A stretch of 64,000 nt of DNA, from the NCBI RefSeq assembly GCF_005889735.1, contig NZ_VCKY01000001.1, positions 62,001 to 126,000 on the forward strand. The letters run 5' to 3'. The notes below the pieces were generated by a model. It was not told the origin of the DNA. It made no database searches and saw only the letters and a list, made by a program, of their open reading frames with translations. The position numbers and the translations under genes are program-made. Source of the DNA: Nonomuraea turkmeniaca (GTDB lineage: Bacteria > Actinomycetota > Actinomycetes > Streptosporangiales > Streptosporangiaceae). This document shows, piece after piece, positions 1-8,603 of this stretch (position 1 is its first letter; each line of letters starts with the position of its first letter).

Positions 1-1470
1 CTGGCCGACACCGAGAACACGACTCAGGAAAGCGATGCTGCGGTCTCACGGCTGCTGGACTGGTACCTGTCCATGGTCAGGGGCGCCGCCGAGCTGCTCC
101 ACCCCGATGTGCTGCGCCTTCCGCTCCCCGAACGGCACGGCACAGGCCCGTCTCCCCTGCAGGACCCCGAAGCCTGCCTCCGTTGGCTCGACGCGGAAAG
201 ACACAACCTGGTAGCCGCCATCCGTCATGCGGGACAGCACGGGCCCAGGCCGTTCGCCTGGCTACTGGCCGACGGAATGCGTGGCTATCTCGACCAATGC
301 CGCTCCATGAACGACTGGCTCACCGTTGGCCGCGTCGCCTTGGCCGCTTCCCGCCGCGAGAAAGAGCTGCTGGCACAAGGATCCGCGTTCGTCATCCTCG
401 GCCACGCGTACTGGTGTCTTTCCCGATATCACCGTTCTGTAGCCTATGTCACCCGGGCGGCAAAGATCTATTCGAATACCGGTTGGCTTGTCGGCGAGGC
501 AAGCGTCTTGGGTAACCTCGGCACAGTGCTTGGCGACCTAGGGCGATTCCAGGAGGCCGAAATCCATCTTTCCCGAGCGCTCGAGCTGTCCGAGCAACTC
601 GGACGGCCGCAGAGTCAAGCCAGCGCTCACAATTTCCTCGCCATACTGACAATGAATCTCGGCAACCTTACGGAAGCGTTGAAGCACAGCCAACACGCGA
701 TGGCCTTGTACCAGCGGGCAGGCGCCTTGGGCGGCGAGGCCACGGCACGTGCCACAGCGGGTGAGGTGCACCACAGCCTTGGACGATTCGATGCAGCACA
801 GGAGCACCTGTCGCTGGCGCTCCGCTGCCATCGTGATTTACATAGCCAGTACGGCGAAGCGGACACTCTTGCGTCCCTGGCTCAACTGCATCGCGACACC
901 GGGCAATTGGACTCCGGGCGTGACTGCGCCAGATCCGCACTCGAGATGGCCAGGGATATTGGCGATCGGCACGTCGAGTTCCGTGCGTTAATTGCGCTGG
1001 CAGGCGTCAGCACGGCATCCGGCGATCATGTGACCGCGATAGATCTCGGCCAGGCCGCCTTACGTCTCGCCGACGAGATAGACGCCTTCTACCTTGCGTG
1101 CCAGGCCCGAATCGAGCTCGCGGCAGCGCACCAGGCCGAGGGCCTTTACACAACTGCCGTCCACCAAGCCGAGGCTGCGATCACCATCGCGCAGAAGGCC
1201 CGGTTCAAAATCCTCGAAGGCTTGGCGCTCAACTTGCTCGCAGAAGTGCACGCGGTACAGGCTCAGTCTGGTATTGCTGCCGACCTCGCCGGTCGAGCAC
1301 TTGACTGCCATCGCATGACCGGACATCGCCTTGGCCAGGCCCGCGCACATGTAGTGCTCGCTCGAGCCTTGCACGATCTTAATGAAATGACCGCCGATAC
1401 CCACCGGCAAGCAGCGATACGGCTGTACACACAAATAGGCGCCCCAGTTCCCGAGGAACTCCTCAGTTGA
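1..1470 (+). CDS. C-terminal part of AfsR/SARP-like TPR regulator (5' end outside window)
   Basis: The reading frame is open from the first base, so the N-terminus lies upstream. The visible part opens with a segment typical of the region after the NB-ARC domain (RLLDWYLSMVRGAAELL), followed by about 400 residues of tandem tetratricopeptide repeats with the usual alternation of small residues and LG..EA / G..EA..H motifs. Proteins of this build are regulators or signalling scaffolds in which TPRs sense or bind a partner. No DNA-binding domain is visible in the part seen, so whether it is a transcription factor cannot be decided. Stop codon at 1468-1470. Confidence 0.75.
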   Translation: MADTENTTQESDAAVSRLLDWYLSMVRGAAELLHPDVLRLPLPERHGTGPSPLQDPEACLRWLDAERHNLVAAIRHAGQHGPRPFAWLLADGMRGYLDQCRSMNDWLTVGRVALAASRREKELLAQGSAFVILGHAYWCLSRYHRSVAYVTRAAKIYSNTGWLVGEASVLGNLGTVLGDLGRFQEAEIHLSRALELSEQLGRPQSQASAHNFLAILTMNLGNLTEALKHSQHAMALYQRAGALGGEATARATAGEVHHSLGRFDAAQEHLSLALRCHRDLHSQYGEADTLASLAQLHRDTGQLDSGRDCARSALEMARDIGDRHVEFRALIALAGVSTASGDHVTAIDLGQAALRLADEIDAFYLACQARIELAAAHQAEGLYTTAVHQAEAAITIAQKARFKILEGLALNLLAEVHAVQAQSGIAADLAGRALDCHRMTGHRLGQARAHVVLARALHDLNEMTADTHRQAAIRLYTQIGAPVPEELLS

Positions 1471-1817
1471 TCCGGCGATCCCGCTCCTCAAGCTCCGCCT
1501 CTGGTAGGTGTTGATCTCAGGTGGGTCACGCAGGCAGCCTCTTCGGGCGTTCAACGGACAGTCGCCGAACCAGTCCATGACCCTCCGTAATGTACCGCCG
1601 CTGAACTGACGCTATGGCGGGACCGGCCAGACTCGGCTGTGATCCTCCGACACTGAGAGCGGGAGAGGATGAACGGAGCAAGCCGCCGACGTCACCCCCG
1701 GTGCGAGGTGATCTTAAAGGGCGGCCATAGCGCGGCCATAGCGCCCATTCCTAGGCTGATATCCGTTCGCGAGTGCAATAGAACCCATGCACCCAACCGC
1801 GTGAATGGAGTTGATTG
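1471..1817. other. intergenic region
   Basis: No coding sequence is supported here. It holds a short direct repeat (GCGGCCATAGC, about three imperfect copies near 1722-1745) just upstream of the regulator gene, and presumably that gene's promoter. Confidence 0.4.
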
Positions 1818-2774
1818 ATGCTTGAAGCGCTCGGGGTTGATCCGTCCGCGGAGCAGGTATACCTGGAGATTCTCAAACGGCCGTACCTAGGGGTAGCTGG
1901 GCTGGCTGCGCGACTCGGCTGGACCGTCGAGGCGGTGCGCGCCGCTCTGGCAGAGCTGACAAGATTGTCGCTGCTCCGGCCGTCACTGGAGCCCGATCTG
2001 TTCCGCCCAGTACGCCCCGACGTGGGGCTCGAGGTCCTCCTCGCCAGGCAGCGCGTAGAGATCATGCAGCGCCAGCAGCTGATCGAGGAGGGCAGGGCGG
2101 CGATGGACGTGTTGGTCGCCGATTATGCGGGGCGGCACGACGCGACCGTGGCGAAGGAGATCCGCGGGCGGGTGCAGGTTCGGGAGAAGCTGGAGCAACT
2201 TGGCTATTCGGCAGAACGCGAGCTGTTGTCGTTCGCGCCGGGCGGCGAAGCATTTCCACCGAGCAGGCCGTTGGCCAAGTGGATGCTGGGGCAAGGGCTG
2301 ACGATACGAACGGTGTACCTGACCAGCAGTCGCAACGATGCCGTGACGAGCGAGCACGTCCGGTGGCTAGCCGAGCATGGTGGGAGCGTACGCACCGTAC
2401 CTGTGCTGCCGACCTGGATGCTGGCGATCGATCGGCGCTGCGTGGTGGTGCCGCTCGACCCTGAACAGCCGGCCGACGGCGTAGCCGTACACGAAGGCAG
2501 AGGGGTCGTGGCGGCGATGTGCGCGCTGTTCGACCAGATCTGGCACACGGCGGAGCCAACTGGAGTCCGCAGCACTGACAACGGTGATCTGAGCGCACAG
2601 GAGCGTTCCTTGCTGCGGCTGATGCTGCGCGTGGACACCGACGAGCAAGCCGCCAGGAGCATGGGGGTGTCGACCAGGACGATCGGTCGCATGGCCGCCG
2701 AACTCATGTGCCGGCTCGGTGCCAAGAACAGGTTCCAGGCTGGCGCAATTGCTGTCGAGCGTGGCTGGATCTGA
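1818..2774 (+). CDS. TrmB-like / LuxR-type HTH transcriptional regulator
   Basis: A 318-residue protein. Residues about 10-75 form a TrmB/winged-helix-like domain (SAEQVYLEILKRPYLGVAGL...). The middle carries a degenerate effector domain like the phospholipase-D-like domain of TrmB proteins. The last 60 residues are a GerE/LuxR helix-turn-helix (LSAQERSLLRLM ... DEQAARSMGVSTRTIGR). ATG 1818 is preferred over TTG 1815 because GGAG at 1807-1810 is 7 nt upstream. It ends one base before the convergent oxidoreductase operon. Such regulators often sit beside peptide or specialised-metabolite operons, so control of the neighbouring operon is plausible but not shown. Confidence 0.8.
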   Translation: MLEALGVDPSAEQVYLEILKRPYLGVAGLAARLGWTVEAVRAALAELTRLSLLRPSLEPDLFRPVRPDVGLEVLLARQRVEIMQRQQLIEEGRAAMDVLVADYAGRHDATVAKEIRGRVQVREKLEQLGYSAERELLSFAPGGEAFPPSRPLAKWMLGQGLTIRTVYLTSSRNDAVTSEHVRWLAEHGGSVRTVPVLPTWMLAIDRRCVVVPLDPEQPADGVAVHEGRGVVAAMCALFDQIWHTAEPTGVRSTDNGDLSAQERSLLRLMLRVDTDEQAARSMGVSTRTIGRMAAELMCRLGAKNRFQAGAIAVERGWI

Positions 2775-3860
2775 TCAGACAGTCGCGGCAGCTTCATCCA
2801 ACGCCGGGTAGTCGATGTAGCCGTACGGCCCTGAGCCGATCACGGTGCTCGGCTCCGCCCTGGCCAGCGGCGCGGCGCGCTGGAAGCGCCGAACGAGGTC
2901 GGGATTCGCGATGAACGCTCGACCGAACGACACCAAGTCAGCGCCTCGGGCCAGCCAGGCTTCCGCATCAGCCCTTCCGCCATCGTCAGGCAGTTGCGCG
3001 CCCCCGTGGGCGGGGTTGGCGATCAAGGTGCCCCGCCACCTTCTCCGTATGTCCTGAACCAGCGGATCGTCGGGAGAGGCCGCTATGAGGTGCAGGTAGG
3101 CGATGTCGGGCAAGGCGGAGACAAGAGCGGGATAGACCAGGTGCGCCCGATTCTCCTCGACGTCGTTGGTTCCCTTGCCCGGCGAGAGCCGCAGGCCGAC
3201 ACGGTGCCGTCCGATCTCCGCAGCTACGGCCTCGACGAGCTCGGTCACGAATCTGATCCGGCCGGAGACCGACCCTCCATAGCCGTCAGTGCGCCGGTTG
3301 GTGTTGCATGCCAGGAACTGGTGGATCAGATAGCCGTTGCCCCCATGCAGCTCAACGCCGTCGAACCCGGCGGCGATCGCCCGTCCTGCCGCGGCGGTGA
3401 AGGCGCAGATGGTCTCCCTGACCATGGCCTGCGACATCGCCTGCGGCATCACGTACGGCTTGCGTCCGGCGCACGTGGTCACGGTTCCCGCAGGCTTGAC
3501 CGCCGATGGAGCGACGGGTGACACCCCCGTGGTCAGCGGGTGCCCGATGCGCCCCGTGTGCATGAGCTGAACGAAGATTCGCCCGCCCATCTCGTGCACC
3601 GCCCGCGTGACGCTGCGCCATGCGATGACGTGACGCCCGGTGTGCAGCCCAGGCGTACCGGGGTACCCCTGGCCTATCCTGCTCGGGTGGGTTCCCTCAG
3701 TAATGATGAGCCCTGCGCTCGTGCGCTGACCGTAGTAGACGGCCATCTCCGGCGTCGGCACGCCGTCGCGTGTGGCTCGGCCCCTGGTGATGGGCGCCAT
3801 CACCACCCTATTGGCCAGGGCCATCCCGCTCAGCTCCGTCGGATCAAGCAGGCTGCTCAC
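2775..3860 (-). CDS. old yellow enzyme family FMN-dependent oxidoreductase
   Basis: A 361-residue NADH:flavin oxidoreductase of the OYE/NemA family, a TIM barrel that binds FMN and usually reduces activated C=C or nitro groups. Visible signatures are the N-terminal LANRVVMAPITRGRA, the HGGNGYLIHQFL segment with the catalytic His/Asn pair, and NRRTDGYGGS. The usual Asp of LIDQF is His here. The final FMN-binding segment LVSFGRAFIANPDLVRR is intact. It is the last gene of a four-gene minus-strand operon, overlapping the MFS gene by ATGA (3857-3860). Its substrate is not known. The operon context suggests that it could act on the small peptide encoded at 6453-6509. Confidence 0.88.
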   Translation of the reverse strand: MSSLLDPTELSGMALANRVVMAPITRGRATRDGVPTPEMAVYYGQRTSAGLIITEGTHPSRIGQGYPGTPGLHTGRHVIAWRSVTRAVHEMGGRIFVQLMHTGRIGHPLTTGVSPVAPSAVKPAGTVTTCAGRKPYVMPQAMSQAMVRETICAFTAAAGRAIAAGFDGVELHGGNGYLIHQFLACNTNRRTDGYGGSVSGRIRFVTELVEAVAAEIGRHRVGLRLSPGKGTNDVEENRAHLVYPALVSALPDIAYLHLIAASPDDPLVQDIRRRWRGTLIANPAHGGAQLPDDGGRADAEAWLARGADLVSFGRAFIANPDLVRRFQRAAPLARAEPSTVIGSGPYGYIDYPALDEAAATV

Positions 3861-5083
3861 GTCGTGATCCCATCAACAGGCCTCTCTGCAGGCGAAGTAC
3901 GGCAGGCCGCAATGGTCACCAAAGCGACGGTGGTCAGCACGAGCACCAGCACGGCCGCCATCAGCCCAGTCACGCCCACACCGAGCGCGGTCAACGCGGC
4001 CCCGCCTCCGATGAGGCCGAGCGGTCTGAAGGCCGTGATGCAGAATTCGTCAACCGACAGCACACGGCCGAGCAGGTTTCGCGGCGTCGACAGTTGCAGC
4101 CTGGAGTGCCAGAGCGTGTCGAAGGTGCTGAAGGAAAAGCTGTACAGCACGAAGGCCGCGCACATCATCCAGAGCGAATCGGCCATGGCGAAGCCCGCCA
4201 GCGCCAACGCCGCACCCATCGTGGGTACGTACATGGAGATCGGTGAAGGTGTCCCCCGGTGACTGCGCAACCGCAGGTTCGCCACGCACTGGCCGAGAGC
4301 GAGGCTCGACACGAGGATCGGCCACGCTTGTGCGCCGAAGGAGGTGGCGGCGGCCTGTACGGGCCCCGCCACCTTGACGAACGCGTCGACGCAGGTCGCG
4401 AGTGCGAGCGAGAACAACAGGCCGGACCATAGCCATCGGGTGCGATGAATATGCCGGACCCCCTCGAGCGCTCCGCGCCAGAACCCGTCGTGCCTGGAGG
4501 CCGAAGGCGAGGTGTCGCCGAGTCGCCTCGCCGCCAACACCGCCAACACCAGGATCGACGCGGACAGGAACGGAATCGTCGTTGTCCCGATGACCCGGAA
4601 CGCCACTGTCACAGCCAGCGGAGTGGTGATCCCGATAATGGTGAGTATCGTGCGCAAGTACCCGTTGATCGCCACCAGCTCATCGCGGTTGACGAAGTCG
4701 GGGATCAGCGATCGGGCCTGTGGCAGGGCCAGGCCGCCCGCCGTACCGACGACAGCCAGGACGACCAGCAGGGCGGCTGGACTGCGACCGCCGAGCGTCA
4801 GCGTGATTCCCAGACCGACGTGGCCGACGCCGGACATCATCAGCGCGACAGTCAGCAGCCGCTTGCGTGGGAACCTGTCGCTGATCACACCGGCAGGCAG
4901 CACGGTGAGCCCATATACGACGGAGTAGACGGCCAGGGCCGCCGAGAGCAGGGTCACGGAGCCGCCGTTCTTCAAGATGGCCACGGGCACCAGTGCCGTC
5001 ACCGCGCTGCTTGAGATCGCCGATGCGCATAAAGCGACAGTGAGCATGCGGAAGTCGCGACCTTGACGGCTCAGTACGGACAT
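3857..5083 (-). CDS. MFS transporter
   Basis: A 408-residue integral membrane protein with about 12 predicted hydrophobic segments and the MFS loop 2-3 signature (GVISDRFPRKRLL). It resembles the MFS_3/enterobactin-exporter-like group found in many actinomycete metabolite loci. It overlaps the oxidoreductase gene downstream (ATGA) and the TPR gene upstream (1 nt at 5083), so the three are translationally coupled. The likely role is export of the operon's product, inferred from context only. Confidence 0.88.
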   Translation of the reverse strand: MSVLSRQGRDFRMLTVALCASAISSSAVTALVPVAILKNGGSVTLLSAALAVYSVVYGLTVLPAGVISDRFPRKRLLTVALMMSGVGHVGLGITLTLGGRSPAALLVVLAVVGTAGGLALPQARSLIPDFVNRDELVAINGYLRTILTIIGITTPLAVTVAFRVIGTTTIPFLSASILVLAVLAARRLGDTSPSASRHDGFWRGALEGVRHIHRTRWLWSGLLFSLALATCVDAFVKVAGPVQAAATSFGAQAWPILVSSLALGQCVANLRLRSHRGTPSPISMYVPTMGAALALAGFAMADSLWMMCAAFVLYSFSFSTFDTLWHSRLQLSTPRNLLGRVLSVDEFCITAFRPLGLIGGGAALTALGVGVTGLMAAVLVLVLTTVALVTIAACRTSPAERPVDGITT

Positions 5084-6384
5084 CAGGCGTGGGCGCCGGC
5101 GCCCTGGAGTGCCCGTCGGAGGTCTCGGCCGATCTCGTCGTCCGTGGGGTCCAGGTGCTGGCCGAATCGCAGGTCGTCGAGGGACTGATCGAGCAGGCCG
5201 AGCTCACGGCGGATGATCGCACGGTTGTGGTAGGCCTCGGGGCCCGTCACGCAATGATCGATGGCGAAGTCCAGGTCGGCCAGCGCATCGTTCACCCGCC
5301 CGGCCTGATGGAGCACCAGCGCGCGCTCCATCCTGTATTCAGCCGTATACGGATCTCGGGAGACGACGAAGTCGAGGTCGTCGAGCGCGCCGTCGAGCTG
5401 CCCGAGATGGAGGCGGAGCGTGGCGCGGTTGTTGCGGGCCACCACCCGGTGCTGCAGCTCGCTGAGGTCGGCGAGTTCCTCGTCCAGAGCGCGGAGATCG
5501 CCTTCCATGTGCTGCACCGCAGCGTTGATATCGCCTCGCCGTACCTCGAGGAAGGCCATTCCGTTCTTCAGGAAAGCGCGGTAGTACGAACGCTGGCGCG
5601 CGTCGTCCAGCCGCTCGGTTGCGGCGAACGCCTGGCCGAGTGCCTCGACCGCCTTGTCCACATCACGGCGTTCCCCGCCGAGGTGGCGGGCGTGGAGCAT
5701 GGCGATGGCGTAGTAAGAGGTCGCGGCGACCCACGGATGGTTCCAATGGTCGAGAAGCCGCCGATGGACGATGAGGGCATCGTCGGCACGGCCGACCGCC
5801 GTGAGTGCCCGAGCGAGCCCCCGGGTGCTCGCGTGAAAGCCGGGATCGTAGGAAGCCGGCATGTGCCACTGGCTGAACAGCTCATGGCCATAGGCGATCG
5901 CCGCGGAGTAGAAGCCCTTGGCGGTGGCATCCGCCAGCAGGCGGCGCAGTGCGGCGGGCTCTGTCGTGGGCGCGCCCTGATCGTGGTCGGGCGAGACGTC
6001 GATCGTCACAGGATCGGCCACGCCACGAAAGGCAGCGCGGGCGCGCAGAACATCGACTAGTTCACGGTCCGTTTCATCAGAATGTGCTAGATGACATACC
6101 TGCAACTCGAGAGCGGCGAGGCCTGCTCGCTCTTCGATGATTGACGCGACGGCGTGACAGAGAAACCGTAGATGGTTGGCGCTGAAATGACGGGTGCGCT
6201 GGTCCTGTCCGACCGCCAGGCTCAGCGGGCGCGCAGAATGCTCGCCGAGCAATTCGGACTCGGAATCGACAAAGGCGAGCACCACTTCTTCCCGCCTGGT
6301 CAACGGCCCGTAGCAGATCTGCCGGAGCAGTACGCGTCCGAGCGTGAAGGGGCCGGCCACGAAACGGCTGGCACAGATCTTCAT
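5083..6384 (-). CDS. TPR protein of a putative peptide operon
   Basis: A 433-residue protein beginning MKICASRF. An N-terminal domain of about 150 residues, which I do not recognise, is followed by tetratricopeptide repeats from about residue 165 to the end. ATG 6384 is chosen because GGGG at 6394-6397 lies 8 nt upstream; a GTG at 6393 in the same frame overlaps that site. It lies 68 nt downstream of the 18-codon gene, past a hairpin. TPR proteins beside tiny peptide genes can be peptide receptors (RRNPP type) or scaffolds for peptide-modifying enzymes. No helix-turn-helix is visible here, so a plain RRNPP regulator is less likely. Confidence 0.75.
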   Translation of the reverse strand: MKICASRFVAGPFTLGRVLLRQICYGPLTRREEVVLAFVDSESELLGEHSARPLSLAVGQDQRTRHFSANHLRFLCHAVASIIEERAGLAALELQVCHLAHSDETDRELVDVLRARAAFRGVADPVTIDVSPDHDQGAPTTEPAALRRLLADATAKGFYSAAIAYGHELFSQWHMPASYDPGFHASTRGLARALTAVGRADDALIVHRRLLDHWNHPWVAATSYYAIAMLHARHLGGERRDVDKAVEALGQAFAATERLDDARQRSYYRAFLKNGMAFLEVRRGDINAAVQHMEGDLRALDEELADLSELQHRVVARNNRATLRLHLGQLDGALDDLDFVVSRDPYTAEYRMERALVLHQAGRVNDALADLDFAIDHCVTGPEAYHNRAIIRRELGLLDQSLDDLRFGQHLDPTDDEIGRDLRRALQGAGAHA

Positions 6385-6409
6385 TGTCGTCACCCCGTAT
6401 CCATCGAGC

Positions 6410-6444
6410 GCATCGGGGCCGGCGTCACGCCCCGGCCCCGATGC
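6410..6444 (-). terminator. perfect 13-bp hairpin between tiny peptide gene and TPR gene
   Basis: Arms GCATCGGGGCCGG (6410-6422) and CCGGCCCCGATGC (6432-6444) are exact reverse complements around a 9-nt loop. There is no U-tract, so it may be a partial terminator or an mRNA processing and stability element rather than a complete stop. It lies 8 nt past the stop of the 18-codon gene, where RiPP operons commonly have such a hairpin to raise precursor expression above that of the downstream enzymes. Confidence 0.75.
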
Positions 6445-6452
6445 TGATTCCT

Positions 6453-6509
6453 TTAGCCCGGCCAGTCGGTGTCGTAGATGGCGTTGAGAGAATTCATCCG
6501 ACGCAGCAT
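6453..6509 (-). CDS. 18-residue putative precursor or signal peptide
   Basis: The reading frame MLRRMNSLNAIYDTDWPG is preceded by GGAGGTGA ending 5 nt before the ATG, the strongest ribosome-binding site in this region. It stops with TAA at 6453-6455. It is the first gene of the operon with TPR protein, MFS exporter and flavin oxidoreductase, and a hairpin follows it. The N-terminal half is basic (LRRMN) and the C-terminal half is acidic and aromatic (YDTDWPG), as in a leader/core layout. I know no family with this sequence. Alternatives are a quorum-sensing pheromone or a translated leader that controls the downstream genes. Confidence 0.6.
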   Translation of the reverse strand: MLRRMNSLNAIYDTDWPG

Positions 6510-6730
6510 GTTGTCACCTCCAAGTTCGGGATTGATTTCCGCGGGAAGCGGAAGTTCGCGTCCCCCGTCGATAAAAAGTTTGTCGTTGGGACTGTCACCG
6601 GGTCAACGAAAATGCCTGTCCGAAGTCGGAATGGCGACAACAAGTCATCTGATACGGATGACCGCGCTACAGAGGTTGAAAGCCTGAGGCAACGCGGTGT
6701 GGTTGCGTGCTTACGGCGGGGTTCGGGAGT

Positions 6731-7455
6731 ATGCCGGTGGGATGCGTTATCCCGGATGGTGGTGGTCTGACTCCGGCGGCGCAAGCCAAGCGTGAACAGG
6801 TGCGCTTGGAGGCCGCCGGGTTATTCGCCGCGGGCATGTCGCCGCCTCAGGTGACCAGGAAGCTGCGGGTCTCACGCAAGTCGGCTTATGTCTGGCACAA
6901 GGCCTGGCGCACGGCAGGGGTAGGGCGCTGGAGTCGAAGGGGCCAGGTGGGCAGCGCTGCCGGCTCAGCGATGCGCAGGTGGAGCGGTTGGAGGCCGCGT
7001 TGGACGCTGGTCCGGCCGTTTGGGGGTGGACCGAGGATCAGCGGTGGACTCTGGCGCGGGTCACCGCCCTGGTCGGCAGGTTGTTCCACGTCTCCTACAC
7101 CCCGCGCGGGATCTCCTACCTCCTGCATCAGCTGGGCTGGAGCCCGCAGGTCCCCCAGCGCCGCGCCGCCGAGCGCGACGAAGAGGCGATCGCCACCTGG
7201 GTGCACCCCGACCGTCACCATCTCCGGCAGGGGCTTCGGGCGCGTCAACCCGGCCGGGCTGGTCTGCCTCAAGCCGGGGCAGCGGACCCGGCTGATCTAC
7301 CGCATGATGATCTACCGACGTCGCAAGAACGAACGCAAAGGGTTCACCGCGACCGATTTACGCCCGCCTGCTGGACGCCGCCCACCAGCAGCTCGGCGGG
7401 CCCATCGTGCTGATCTGGGACAACGTCAACACCCACATCGACACCCTGATGCGCA
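6731..7455 (+). pseudogene. degenerate IS630-family transposase
   Basis: The N-terminal helix-turn-helix is clear (LTPAAQAKREQVRLEAAG ... SPPQVTRKLRVSRKSAYVWHKAW). The frame then shifts near 6925-6940 to continue with LEAALDAGPAVWGWTEDQRW and ISYLLHQLGWSPQ. It shifts again near 7215 (RTRLIYRMMIYRRRKNERKGF) and a third time near 7359 to ARLLDAAHQQLGGPIVLIW, followed by DNVNTH from the catalytic domain. With at least three frame breaks and a shortened catalytic core it cannot encode an active transposase. Terminal inverted repeats were not identified. Confidence 0.8.
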
Positions 7456-7727
7456 GGAACACGAACATGTCCTCTTCGGGGGTCGACATAGGACGCAAGA
7501 TCTTCAGCGAGAGGCATGATCGCCGCAGGGATGCCGGCTGTACGGCGGCCGGCCTCGACTCGACCAGGGCGCAGACGCATCTCCCCGGTACTTTTCATCA
7601 GGCGCAGGGCACGGCGGAAGCGGAAGGGTGGAGCTTTGGTCGTAAGAACCTGCAGCAATTCGCAACCTTTATGCAACGGCTTGATCTCTGCGTGTGCCCG
7701 TGTGCGGATCCACCGCCGCACCTTTGA

Positions 7728-7745
7728 TGTACATCATCATGTACA
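7728..7745. promoter_or_regulatory. YefM-YoeB operator (paired TGTACA sites)
   Basis: TGTACA at 7728-7733 and again at 7740-7745 lie 12 bp centre to centre, as TGTACATCATCATGTACA, just ahead of the antitoxin start. The E. coli yefM-yoeB operator is built from palindromes with the same TGTACA core, so this is probably the autoregulatory site bound by YefM and the YefM-YoeB complex. Confidence 0.75.
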
Positions 7746-7753
7746 CTGATGAC

Positions 7754-8020
7754 ATGAAGGTGATGACCATGTCCGAATCGCGGGCCAACTACGCCGCTAC
7801 TCTCGACGCCGTCATCGATGACCAGGAAGAAGTCCTCATCACCCGCCCCGGTGGAGAAGGCGTCATCATGGTGTCGCAACACGAGTACGAATCGATGCGC
7901 GAGACGCTCTACTTGATGGCGTCTCCTGCCAACCGCAGACGGCTGTCGGAGGCGGTCGCCCGTCTGGAGGCTGGAGGCGGTACCGTCCGCGAACTGGCCG
8001 ATGAGGACATCACCTCGTGA
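7754..8020 (+). CDS. yefM: YefM-type antitoxin (Phd/YefM family)
   Basis: An 88-residue antitoxin. The N-terminal DNA-binding fold shows MSESRANYAATLDAVIDDQEEVLITR and VIMVSQHEYESMRETLYL, and the C-terminal helix (RRRLSEAVARLEAG) normally wraps the toxin. ATG 7754 is used; in-frame ATGs at 7763 and 7769 are possible. It overlaps the toxin gene by GTGA (8017-8020), giving the usual antitoxin-first coupled order. YefM neutralises YoeB and represses the pair through the operator just upstream. Confidence 0.9.
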   Translation: MKVMTMSESRANYAATLDAVIDDQEEVLITRPGGEGVIMVSQHEYESMRETLYLMASPANRRRLSEAVARLEAGGGTVRELADEDITS

Positions 8021-8277
8021 AGATCCTCTTCGACGAACTTGCTTGGGAGGACTACTGCTACTGGCAGCGAGAAGATCGACGCATCCTCAAAAGGATCAAT
8101 CAGCTGATCGCCGACATAGCCCGAAACGAGAACGAAGGCATCGGCAAACCAGAGCCGCTGAAGTACGAATGGTCCGGCTACTGGTCCCGCCGCGTTACCT
8201 CAGAACACCGGCTCGTCTACCGCGTCAACGACGACACCATCCTGATCGCCGCCTGTCGCTATCACTATGAGAAGTAG
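8017..8277 (+). CDS. yoeB: YoeB-type ribosome-dependent mRNA endonuclease toxin
   Basis: An 86-residue toxin of the RelE/YoeB family, which cuts mRNA in the ribosomal A site. The E. coli YoeB catalytic residues are all present with identical numbering: Glu46 (GKPEPL), Arg65 (SEHRLVYR), and His83 and Tyr84 (CRYHY at the C-terminus). The length is standard. The GTG start overlaps the antitoxin stop. The pair lies beside a dead IS630 copy and the first tRNA-Ala scar, a common accessory-DNA location. It appears intact. Confidence 0.93.
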   Translation: MKILFDELAWEDYCYWQREDRRILKRINQLIADIARNENEGIGKPEPLKYEWSGYWSRRVTSEHRLVYRVNDDTILIAACRYHYEK

Positions 8278-8527
8278 CGTCCGTCCAGCCGCCACCTCCA
8301 CTCATCTCGCCGCCGGCACTTTGGCACCGGGAAGCGGCGAGGAGAACGCTCCCGCCGGGCCGAACTCGAATGGGAGCGCATCGCCTACAGCCGAGCCGAC
8401 GACCGAACCAACGGCACGCTGCACAAGGTTCACTCCAGCAGGCCATCGAGCGGATCGAAGGAGAGGTCGGACGTCCGGGTCAAGTCGGTAAGATCGCCGG
8501 GCGGAGCGCTGTGTACAGCGGCCCCCG
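8278..8527. other. non-coding accessory DNA
   Basis: No intact gene. A short open stretch near 8360-8450 could be read as ELEWERIAYSRADDRTNGTL but has no start site or recognised homologue. I treat it as a possible decayed remnant. Confidence 0.3.
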
Positions 8528-8570
8528 TTGGCAAGCAGGAAGTCAGGAGTTCGAATCTCCTAGGCTCCAC
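8528..8570 (+). repeat. tRNA-Ala 3' half, copy A (attachment-site remnant)
   Basis: This reads as the 3' half of a tRNA-Ala: anticodon-stem strand GCAGG, variable loop AAGTC, T arm AGGAG-TTCGAAT-CTCCT, acceptor strand AGGCTCC, then A and C. U70 in the acceptor strand (partner of G3 in tRNA-Ala) and A73 are the alanine identity features. No 5' half exists upstream, so it is not a functional tRNA. Similar copies at 10081, 11284 and 13332 point to tRNA-targeted integration scars. Confidence 0.8.
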
Positions 8571-8574
8571 ATAC

Positions 8575-8603
8575 AAAAGCCCAGGTCAGCGGCCTGGGCT
8601 TTT
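8575..8603 (+). terminator. hairpin terminator after tRNA-Ala fragment A
   Basis: AAAAGCCCAGG (8575-8585) and CCTGGGCTTTT (8593-8603) pair over 11 bp around a 7-nt loop, giving a rho-independent terminator usable on both strands. It starts 5 nt after the tRNA fragment, as expected downstream of a tRNA gene. Confidence 0.85.
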
